From the NCBI GenBank assembly GCA_014529385.2, contig CM043947.1, positions 127,348,891 through 127,406,890 on the forward strand: 58,000 nucleotides of DNA, written 5' to 3'. The notes under the pieces were generated by a model. That model had not been told where the DNA came from. It worked only from the letters and a program-made list of their open reading frames with translations, and searched no databases. Below, piece by piece: positions 45,883-55,899 of the stretch. The position numbers were made by a program, and so were the translations under genes. Position 1 is the stretch's first letter, and each line of letters starts with the position of its first letter. Source of the DNA: Adiantum capillus-veneris. Taxonomy: Eukaryota > Streptophyta > Polypodiopsida > Polypodiales > Pteridaceae.

Positions 45883-46212
45883 GGTAAATGATGCACCTAA
45901 TGTAAAAACTGTCTAAAAAGAGGAGAAACGAAGCGGAACAACACGTGATATGTAGCACAAACCGTAGAAGACTGTAAGGCAACTGTTATGCAGAAAACGG
46001 CACTAACAAAAATTCTGCACGAAATGATGAAATAGCCTGTGTGGAACAACCTGTAGTGGAAACGAAGGCCGAAATGAGCCCGAATCAAAAATCTGAGTAG
46101 ACCGAGCTATACTAGCGTTCTCGAAATATTTATCAACCTGCGAACGCTTGCCAAAGCTCACTGAGATCGGAGAAAATGAGCAAGCATGTGCTGGAGCTAC
46201 TGGCGACTAACC

Positions 46213-46225
46213 TACTCTGATACCA
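46213..46225 (-). promoter_or_regulatory. Primer-binding site (initiator tRNA-Met type)
   Basis: On the minus strand this reads TGGTATCAGAGTA, the classic plant copia primer site, two bases after the LTR end. Confidence 0.85.
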
Positions 46226-46227
46226 AT

Positions 46228-46451
46228 TGTTGGAATTAGGATTGCAAAGAAACGCACACAACTTGGAGAAGACGAAGGAAGCTCAAGGCACACAATAGAG
46301 TGTGTTACTTAGTGTGCAATGGAAAGATAGATAGCCCTAGAGTGATGGGCGTATATACAATGCACGAGAGAAAAAACATCCTAAAGAGGGAAAAATGCCC
46401 CGACAGTCCTAGTGTGTTCACACACATTACTACCACATGTATATGGTAACA
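46228..46451 (-). repeat. 5' LTR of the copia element
   Basis: 224 bp, homologous to 41354-41579, with a 2-bp and a 1-bp deletion and scattered substitutions. Confidence 0.85.
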
Positions 46452-48205
46452 TCTATATCTTTTTACTAATCCACAACTACCCATGTTGCTGTGAACTTGT
46501 ACTTTTTAAGTCTCAATAGTCTATTGAGACCACAACAGTCTCTTGTTGCCAGTAGGATGTAGAATGTATTCTAGGCATGCAAAGCAAAGCATGAGTCTTC
46601 ATGCTGCATTCAAATTGCATCGACTTTTTCCTGTCCCTTCTGCACTTGCAACATACTAATAATTATGTACATGTCATGTTCTGAAACCACATTGAGTAAC
46701 TATAGTAACAAAACTACTTGAGTCTTTACTGCCTATAAAACAAATCATGAACTTGTCTTGACTTTCATTCACATTAGAACTTTTCCAAATCACAATTTGG
46801 CGATGTGTAGAGTATCAAAATAGAATTTAAGTAGATTTTTTTTTCACTCAATTGAAACTCATGCTATGTTATGAAATTTTACACCGAATTAGCAAACATC
46901 ATCACTCAAGTACTCATATTAGTTTGTACACCAAACTAGTGAATACCGCGAAAAAATAATCCCAATTCATAGAACATTTGAAACCCACAACACAAAATTA
47001 GAAACGGAATGAACTTTCATCCAAATACCTCACCTAGCTCTATAAACCCTTATTACACAAATCTACACAAGAAAATCACCTAACTCCATTGCGTAAGAAT
47101 GGAATGAAGAAATTCATCTAAAAAATTCACCTAGGTATATCAACCACCATTGGCCTTCATCATAGGTTCTATGCAAGTATGTGCTTGTCTATCTACAAAG
47201 CATGCTTGTTGAATGCCTGTAAGCATGTAGAGGTAGGACACAGGCATGCAGGCTATGATGGTAGTGATATTACAAGCCATCACGTGGGTATTGCACAAGT
47301 GCAAGTTCATTCAAATTTGTCGTAGAAGCCAAAGCCATTTTGGCCTTTTGTATATGTCAATTACTAGTCAAATGTGAGAGTAACATGGAGGAGAGGGAGG
47401 AGGATACATGAAGAATTGAGCTCAAGATCTCTAGCAAATATCATTCCTTTGATAAGATAAGCTGATCAAAATATCCGTCGATGAATCCACTTATTCCCAA
47501 GTATTTGATCCCACTATCAAAGAAACTCTCCCTTTAGGCACCTTAAACATCCATCGTCAAGCATAACCTAACCTTGATAATTAGAGCAAACCTCCATCTA
47601 GCTTGGAGGACAATTAGATTTCTTTTAGGTTTGTTGGGGTACCATTCCATTTGCCTTTTCCAGAAAAGCTGGCCTTCTTGTTTGAAGATCAACTTACAAA
47701 TAGAGAATGCTTACATTGGTGCGGTATAATAGATATGCCCTTCAAATGCTCTATGTTCCCCTTTGCCACAGACCCAAATCAACCGATGAAGATTTGGCGA
47801 ATTTATCATCTAAGACGTTTAATTCATTCAATTATGTATTGGTCATCCATTACCAACAAATTTATTGTTTTTACTTCTAAACTCTGGTCCAATACCACAC
47901 CTTGTTTTCACTTCATACTTTATGTATCGTATTTAACATCTCTATCCACCTTGGCAAATGCAAAACTCGGCAACTACTAGTAATTGAAGATAGTGGAGAG
48001 CATGTTCGGAAATCACTGGTGCAAGTTGGCCTCTTCAAGCAGAACTTATGTTGCAGAGAAATATAGCTTAAAGGGGCCCTTGGGTGATATGCTGAAACTT
48101 TCCTCATTGTAAAATGTTCAGGTCTGGGTAGTTTACTTACAAAATTTGCTGTTGCAATACAAACTCCCCAGAACCAAGCAGCTGAGCTTCGACCACAGGG
48201 TTTTA
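46452..48205. other. No gene recognised
   Basis: AT-rich intergenic DNA between the copia element and the 3' end of the PAS1-like gene. An alternative last exon of that gene may lie near 48150-48100. Confidence 0.4.
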
Positions 48206-50859
48206 TCAAAGAATGGTGCATTTTGTAGTAGGAAACCCTCTCAACCAGTACCTCCAACTAAGCCATGAGCTTGAAGTTTGCTCCACCTTCTCTTTGTTTT
48301 TCGAAGAGCCATCAGTTGTCGCATCTGCATTGAGTTCTCTAGAACTTTCTCCAGTCACCACTTGCTCCTTTGTTTCTTCTTCATCTACTTTGGAAAGCTC
48401 CCCTGGCTTCTTATCAAACAGACCCTTGAATTGTTTGCGTGCATTCACTTCAGCTTCCTGCATAAAAAAATCAAGTGTTGTCATGGACTTTCGGTATAAA
48501 CGGCCCGCAGCACAGAACCACTAAATTATGAAGTGGAAAGTGGCATATTTTCTCATATACGCATTTTGCAGGCCTACGCACCTACACGTTTACTTTAAGA
48601 TATATACTGGCTGAACAGTTTTAAGATTCTTTTCCACACCACAAAATTAAGAACCTGCTGTTTTTTCCGCAATTTTGCTAACGCTGCTTTCACATCAGCC
48701 TCCACTGCGTTGTCGATTGTCAACATCTGTCATTAGTTAGCAAACAAATCCAACTCAGTTTTCATAACTGATCCCAAATTGGGAAACTGCCAGGAAAAAC
48801 GGCACTGCTGAACAGAAAAAAAACCAAGAAACAAAATATCTGAACTCTTTACACAATCAAGGCACCACCAGGATAGATCTTTCTCAAATTATGCCTCAAT
48901 CTGTGACTTGGCTTTTGTGCTGGAAACAAAGTCCAAACTGAGACCACCAACAAGCTCAGCTTTCAAGCCTAAGTCACAGCACTCACACGTACCCAGGATG
49001 AGCCATGGAGTTCTGCTGCTGCCAGAATTGGTGAATTGGCAAGCACTGCCGTACTCATCAAAGTCGGAGGTTGAGGGGCAGGCAATCTGCAGCATACAAC
49101 CATGCAGAATTTTTGCATGCAGCCATGCAATCATGAAATCGACACCATCTCAGCAACCAGAAGGACTCCACAATTCACGTGTCAAAAGATGTGTTTCTGC
49201 AGTCAACAATACAGGCAACAGTGCTGGCCGCCCTCCCCCCAACTTTGACAGGCGGGAAAGGACAGCTACTGTACTTTCCTGTAATGTGTGCACCTGGCAT
49301 TCACCACTCACCCACATTACTGGGAGAGGACAGAAGTAGTCCCTTCCCTACACCTTTAAATTATTACATGAAGATCTGCATCCAATTTGGCACCGACATG
49401 GTTACCGTCGTGATTGGTACAAGCAAATTGTTCTACACGGTCGTATGGAGCATTTGTTCGCTCATACAGCTGATTGGCAACAGACATGATGATAACAAAA
49501 TTTAACTTTTGTCCAATAGTGTCTGGGCCATCTAGTTCTATTAAGTCCTAAACTTACACTCTCTTTACACTACAAGAACATCATGCAAATACACAAGAAT
49601 TGAAATTTTAATTAATAAGTTTTGGAAAACTGCCAAACACACAATACAGCATATCAAAACTTTCCTAGTTCGATTGTGCCATAAGTACATTACTGCATAG
49701 TATTTGTACTGTGTAGCAACTATGGGCACTGCTAAAGCGAACACTTTACCAGAGCCTTCAGCCAGACTCGTGGGATGCAAATGCCAAGCCACTAGAAAAA
49801 AAACAGGGACTCGAGTTTGAATGATACCCCAGTTATTGCCACTGCTAAAAGACTAGATCCAGGGAGGCAAAGGGCTGAAGGCATGCTGCAAACACCTTCC
49901 GTGACAAATGACATATCATCATCTTGCAGAGTGATGGTAAGTATAGAGAAGAGGACAAGTTGAGCTGCTAAGACTATAAGGAAGCACGAAGCAATCACAA
50001 ACTGTTCAAAAGGTCCGAATGTGAGCTAACGTGAATTCAAATCCTCTAGAAGCCCGCAATCTGTCTAACCAAAAGCCAGGCTTAAGTAAACTTTTCCTTC
50101 AGAAAAGCCACAACTACCAACGGATAGCCATCAGAAAAATGCTCTTTGAACATGTGAACTTCATGTGCTCTCAAGGTAAGACATGGACGTATACAAAGGA
50201 TTCAAAGAGGAGAGCCAAATCTGGGGTGAATATTAGAAAGTGGCTATGTAGAGAAAGGTGGTGAATGGAAGCAGCACATATGAGAGATGGCCTGCAAATG
50301 AACATGAACACAGCACAAGGTTGAACAGCAGACACTTTGAAACAAACTTCTCATAATTTTTGACTACTTTTATATTCTTGTCTAACTACAAAGCAGACCT
50401 CCCACACTAAGTGAGCTTAATCCTCAGATTACCGCATTGAAATCAGCTCTTGCATCATCAAAGTCTGCAACAGCCATATGTGACATTCCTCTCCGGTATA
50501 ATGCTTTTACATGATTAGGACTTTCTTCGAGTACCTGTATAAAAATTAACCTACCGTCAAATCTCATGAGACCAACCATAAATCCATCAACCTGACATGA
50601 ATATTTCACAAAATTGCAGTGCCATACTTTGTTGCAAGACTCAATAGCCTTCACATGGTCGCCAAGCTTTTGGTAACAAGCAGCTACGTTGAGGTGCAGA
50701 AGATACTACATGCACCAGAACACACAAAAAATACTAAATCAAATGTACATACAAGGACCCTAAATCTACATCTGTGATAAAAAAAAATACCCGGCTTTGT
50801 AAAAATGTATCCGTCTCTTCCTCATCCTGTGGGTTCACATGATTGAACTCTCGCAAGAC
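48206..50859 (-). CDS. PAS1: PASTICCINO1-like (FKBP/TPR co-chaperone) gene, C-terminal exons
   Basis: Five minus-strand exons join in phase: 50859-50791 (VLREFNHVNPQDEEETDTFL), 50705-50628 (YLLHLNVAACYQKLGDHVKA), 50534-50433 (VLEESPNHVKALYRRGMSHM), 48726-48655 (ADVKAALAKLRKKQQ) and 48457-48206 (EAEVNARKQFKGLFDKKPGE). All introns shown are GT-AG. Together they match the C-terminal TPR region and the highly conserved KARKQFKGLFDKxPGE segment of plant PAS1, an FKBP-type immunophilin linked to very-long-chain fatty-acid synthesis and cell division control. The N-terminal FKBP domains and earlier exons are not found up to the window end. They may lie beyond a long intron containing the LINE, or be lost. 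The usual C-terminal membrane anchor is not obvious; the last exon ends WLSWRYWLRGFPTTKCTIL, or splices onward at an internal GTACTG. Confidence 0.75.
48727..50432 (-). other. Long intron of the PAS1-like gene
   Basis: 1.7-kb intron between the last TPR exon and the linker exon. It contains no domain-bearing frame. Confidence 0.6.
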
Positions 50860-53206
50860 CTGCAACAACCATTGATTGTTTTCACCCATATCAGCTCACA
50901 ACATCGAATGGCAAGTAAGAATGAACAACACACAAAAATTAGGACACCCAATAATGATAAGGAGTCTGAATAAAATATGATCTCTGTGGATCGACATCAT
51001 ATTAAACCCTTGTTTTTGCAGTTTGACACCTACATGTCTCTCAATTTCAATAGACTGTACCATGGCTTATTGACCTTCAACACCTCCCTGAGGGGAACGT
51101 TGTCTAGTGAACATCGAAAGGGTTAGAGACAAAAAGGTAACTATCGCAGAAGAATAACCCTAAATGAGTACTAAGGTGGGTGAATCTTGATTCTCGCACT
51201 AGGATTGCTATCTCTAACAAGGCTGATCAATCTCATACAAGCATCATAACGTTATGGGCCTGGGTCCATGGGTTCAAGTCAGTGACAATTCAAGAGCATA
51301 ATCAATTGTTGCATACAATTTAAACTTAAAATTGCTGAAGTGCTCAACAAAGTGGGTTTCTGTAGCAATCTACAATGTCACTTTCACAGGAAAGTTAGTA
51401 CAGTTTGGACTTTACAGTTGGTCTTTGGTTGGTCGGTTCACACTGGACGGACTCGCTGGGCAGTGACACGTGGCAGGGATACGGTGGTCTAGTGGACATC
51501 GTGGCCAGGTCACCACCACCACTTAGTGGAGATGGACTTAGATGCTGTCATTTACGAGCTGTTGGTGGCTCTTTATGGTTGTATATATGAGTAGTAGCGG
51601 TTTGGTCATCATTATCTTTTACGTAGTCGTCTAGAGTGAGTCTATACATAGAGCACGTCTTCACCATCCCTGCACATCTGAGCCTCGACACCCCATTGTA
51701 CCTGAGAGTCCTGGGCTGGAGCTGAGTGTGCTGCCACGCCAGAGTCTGTATCAATACTTTGAGATAGTCAAGTCATTTGTTGTGGTCTACTGTTGCTGTT
51801 GTGTCTCTGTGAGCTGGGTTGTTGTCTATTATTTCTTGTTTTCAGTCTGTTTTGAGTGAGATTGTCACGCACATTGCACTGAGGAGCACCCACTATAAAG
51901 AGCACGACACACTATCTGCGCTACAGTTTCAGAGGATATGTTGCTACTATACATAACTCTGTATGGGGGATAATCCACATCCATACGAAACAATTGCAAA
52001 CTCTACTTTTGCTTGCATGTATTTTTCAACGAGTGGAACACAAAAAATTCAACTCCAAAAATATAGGGCAGGTTTCTATTTTTGATGACTCCCGATGAGA
52101 ATTGGTACATGTCAAAAGGTGCAGAATCTACCAGATATCCAAGCTTGCCAAAAGTTCCACATCAAATTATTGAGCATTTGAGGTACTTTTAGACCTACAA
52201 TTTTATGAAAAAAGGGCCTCTAAATTGATGAGAAGTGGCAAAGAAGAGCCTTATATTGAGACTTGCACCATCACACTTGGCTTCCGCGGCACATAGTTAT
52301 TTATTTTCCAGAGGGAACTCGTAATTGAGCTTCTGCAGCACTTTTGGAGGCTGAAAACTCAGATTTTGTAACATTTCTTTGCACTTCGAAGTTTTCCATA
52401 GCCCTACCCAACCTTGGGGGATCTCTTTTCTTCGTTCTGCACCACATCTTACTGTGCGTGGCTGATTTTGTTCAAAACAATCCATGAGCTTGCTGAATTC
52501 TCTATTTTTCAGTGTCCCTCTCTCAACTTCAGTCATCTTTGTGTGTTCTAGATCATGGGAAAATCTCTCTCATGAACCATGTCTACAATGGAAATCTTGC
52601 ATTGCAAAGAATTGCATTGGAATTAAAGAATTCAACCATCCAAGAGATTTTCATTGCCAAGACTTTGTTGAATCTACTTGTGTAGCATTCTCTTCTCCTA
52701 TGTGCTTGTATAGATTGTGGCTTCCTTGCCTGGGAGACAATTGCAAGCAAATGGAATAGAATGTGGGCACTTGAAAGAGTAGAGAGAAGGAACCAAGCAT
52801 CATTCAGTAATACGCATGTTTTAGCACAGATTTGTGGTCTTTATGAACTGTTTTTCATGGCATTGGTGCTTGTGGATGCAACGTATGGGCCGAAATACGA
52901 GCAGTTTATGCTTTATATTATGGATATACAGGATTTTGGTGCAAATCAACACTTTATATGGCTGATTTGCAACCACCATACAATTTTATGGATTCCAATA
53001 GAAGCAATTTGCTGATTTCAGTTTTGGTGCTCATGAATGAGCTGTACAAATTACTATTCGCAATTCTAAGCTAATCTATGCCTCTTATAGGCTATGCTTA
53101 CATGTTTACATGATGTGGGTAGGCCATACAAACCATCTTACATGTTAATAAAAGATCCATTCTATGGTCATGTATAGATAATCTAGTGTTCACATCGTAG
53201 ATGAGG
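50860..53206. other. No gene recognised
   Basis: Searched by eye for FKBP-domain exons on the minus strand; none found. Short frames at 52297-52536 and 52484-52759 lack known motifs. Confidence 0.4.
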
Positions 53207-53270
53207 TCTATATATTATCTGTGTGTGTGTGTGCGCGCGCGCCGCGCACACACACAAATAATATATAGAC
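53207..53270. repeat. Hairpin with alternating TG/CG/CA stem
   Basis: GTCTATATATTATCTGTGTG on the left pairs with CACACAAATAATATATAGAC on the right around GCGCGCGCGCCGCGC. Alternating purine-pyrimidine sequence of this type can adopt Z-DNA or a cruciform; that is inference. Confidence 0.7.
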
Positions 53271-53564
53271 CTCGTCTACAATGTGAAGATCCTTGCATCC
53301 TCGAGCGTCGTGAGCGGCAAAGCTTGATGGCTCATCACAAAGGATGCCCTCTTTGAGTCTACGGATCTCCAGCAAAAAGATACCTAGGCACCTCTGATCA
53401 TGCGCCGCGCACACACACAGATAATATATAGACCTCGTCTACAATGTGAAGATCCTTGCATCCTCGAGCGTCGTGAGCGGCAAAGCTTGATGGCTCATCA
53501 CAAAGGATGCCCTCTTTGAGTCTACGGATCTCCAGCAAAAAGATACCTAGGCACCTCTGATCAT
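53239..53564. repeat. 163-bp tandem duplication
   Basis: 53239-53401 and 53402-53564 are nearly identical, starting GCGCCGCGCACACACACA and ending CACCTCTGATCAT. On the minus strand each encodes GIFLLEIRRLKEGILCDEPS and onward, without a recognised domain. Confidence 0.85.
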
Positions 53565-54424
53565 AGTAATTAATGATGTAGGTTAAGGGGCTAAAGCCCT
53601 CTCTAAATAAGCAATGAAAACGCCTGCGATCTCATAGTATGTTGTGCACTAGCGTGCGCGCGCGCATACACACACACACACACACACAGAAAATGAAATG
53701 AAATGAAATGAAATGTTATATTAAATGTCTTCAAAAGGCCACACAAGAAGGTGACAGTGACAACTACCATAGGAGAGAAGCATGCGCACAGAAGTTGGTT
53801 ATCTCAACAGAATTGACAAAAGGGCACCACTAGGACTGGAGCCTCCGGCTTAATTTGACTTAACACAAGAAAACTTACCAAGTCCATACAATGTGAGGAT
53901 TGATAGATTGCTCTTTCTTGATTCTATGGGTGGGGACGGCACATGGCTGCTCTTAGTTGTCAGTTTAATTCCGTAAGGGAGCCATATCTCAGTCTACTAC
54001 CTAGTTACCCAAAGGATCCTCTTCGTGGCCAACTTCTTAGCGGGGCTAAAGCCATCTAGGCCATGGAAGTTTGAGGCAATAACATGTCTATGATGTCGTA
54101 ACTATTCTAGGTCGCATGTGCGCTACCCTAATGAACTCAAGGAGTTTACCACCGTAATTCTGAATAGAGTTTGGTCACAAGTTAAAGAAGAAGATAGAGC
54201 AAGGTGTTTCTAAACCCGGTCGTAGGCTCGTTGTTGCTCCTCGCCATCGCTCGCGCATCGCATTCATCATCCCCCCCCCCCACCCACCCCACCCCCGCGC
54301 TGCACTACTTTCTCATCCTCTCCTTTGGAGGAGTTGGCAGACTCTTCTTCACTTTCTGACTCATCTACATTGCGCCCTTTTCTCCCTCGTACGCCATCAC
54401 AACAACAGACACACATGGAGGATT
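53565..54424. other. Simple repeats, no gene
   Basis: (CA)n at about 53667-53688, (AAATG)n at about 53692-53715, and a poly-C/CCCA run at about 54270-54296. No gene is recognised. Confidence 0.5.
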
Positions 54425-55100
54425 GTGCTCTCTCACAAAGGGATTGAAGCCCCCTCGCCCAACAACGCAGAACCCACCATCCGACTTGCTCTTTCGCCAA
54501 CAGAGCAAGTGAGCTTAGAGGCACAGGTGGAGCGACACCAGGCTACCTCAGTTATCTGCAAGATAATCGGCACCCAACCTAGCAGAGGAGAGGTGTGCCA
54601 CCTCCTCCAGGCTTGCCTTTTAGCAGAGGTGGAAAAGATCATCGATGTTCAGCTTCTTGGGTGCCGCTACTACCAGATAGAGTTGGAGACTCCAGAGATG
54701 TCGTCCAAGGTCATTGCAATGAGCCCCCTTGCCATCCGAGCAGTCAAAGCTCATTATCGACTGTGGCGCCATGGCTTCCATCCGGCTACCCATGTTCTTG
54801 CCGAGGAGGCAGACCTGCCCATTTCGGTATGCTTCCCTAGCTTGAGGAGAGAGTAACCTCCCGCTACTTTCTAGGATAGGTTCCAAGATTGGGACCGTGT
54901 TGAAGACGCCATGCACGGCAACTTCTGTTGCTGCCAGAACAGCAAGCATACCTATGGTACGTGTTTTGGTTCGAGACACCCACTGTCACAAACTGGTGGC
55001 GTGGCTGCCATGTGTACAAACACACACTGGCATGGACAAGCTCGGGGAAAATGCAGTCTGGCTGAGACACGGCATCGGAATTTGTGCAGCATGCTGACGT
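54425..55100 (+). pseudogene. LINE ORF1-like / N-terminal region (DUF4283-like)
   Basis: The frame 54425-54856 contains EVCHLLQACLLAEVEKIIDV and YYQIELETPEMSSKVIAMSP, then HPATHVLAEEADLPISVCFP. This alpha-beta layout precedes the zinc knuckle in plant LINE proteins of the DUF4283 type. It runs into IPMVRVLVRD and LPCVQTHTGMDKLGENAVWL in a second frame. A frameshift or stop at 54854 separates them, so it is not intact. Its position 1 kb before a LINE reverse transcriptase on the same strand supports the call. Confidence 0.5.
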
Positions 55101-55899
55101 GCGTGCGGTATTTCTGGCAGCTTTTAGGCTTGCTTTTGTCTATGCAATGCTTGAGAGAGAGAGAGCGCCTTACTTTTTCTAAAGCTCTGCTTTATTTACT
55201 CAAAAGAGCTTGTGAGAGAGCCATGCTTTATTTTTGAAAGCTGTTGGGAGAGCTTTTGGGGCTCTACAATTAACATCCCTTGTGATTCTTTATAAGTGAA
55301 GTTGGTCTCTCACTTCGCAGAGCATCTGGACGCAGAGTCTGAGAGTGAGACCCAACCAGTCTAGTGTACTTTCGCACAGTGTGACATGAAACGTTTCGGG
55401 GTTTCGTGCGTTTCAGGTTTTCGAGGTTTCTGAAACGTTTCGTTTCGGAGCTCAAAGAAAGCGAAACACAGCTAAAAGGGGCGCCAGTCTTTGGGGCCAA
55501 TATCTCTAGGCACGGAACTCCGTCGGGCCAGTGTCGAATCAATTGTGAATTGTGAACTGTTTTGAAGTGAAATTCTTGTCGTGTCGCGGTAGAATCTTGA
55601 CCTGGAGTGTCCAAGTCTGTTACACCCACACCCTAGGTCGTTCTACTACCTCAGGTGAGTGGTGGTTGGATCCATCAGAGTGTGGAGTATTCACGCCTCC
55701 TGAATTAGTGCTTCATTTGCAGACAGACGGGCCATCGTGCAAAGGCCACAGACCCAGCCTCCTAAGGTTGCTCAAGCTCCAGAGGCAGAGACGTAGGGAG
55801 CACAGGCAGGTACCTCGTCCGAGGCAGGTGCCCATAATCATGTGACACTGATCCTTACTTTGACTCACAGGTAGAGGTGTGGCAATGTTATGTTACGCA
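55101..55899. other. Interval between the LINE pieces, probably eroded or inserted sequence
   Basis: GA-rich AGAGCTT phrases at 55150-55260 and a GAAACGTTTC cluster at 55387-55448 do not look like LINE coding sequence. No gene is recognised. Confidence 0.4.

Larger units (their letters stand above)
41354..46451 (-). mobile_element. Ty1/copia LTR retrotransposon, minus strand, decayed
   Basis: LTR-like ends 41354-41579 and 46228-46451 both start TGTTGGAATTAGG and end ATGGTAACA, with about 18 substitutions between them by eye. Inside, reading leftward from the right LTR: a primer site complementary to initiator tRNA-Met, gag, protease, integrase, reverse transcriptase and RNase H, the copia order. 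Several frameshifts and stops disrupt it. No perfect 5-bp target duplication is seen (TCTGC left, TCTAT right). Confidence 0.9.

Noticed and set aside
51405-51590. Short plus-strand frame with Trp/Gly-rich sequence
   Set aside because: No recognised motif, no codon signal, and similar-length frames occur on both strands nearby.
52484-53015. Possible FKBP or other upstream exons of the PAS1-like gene
   Set aside because: These frames are on the wrong strand and contain no FKBP motif.
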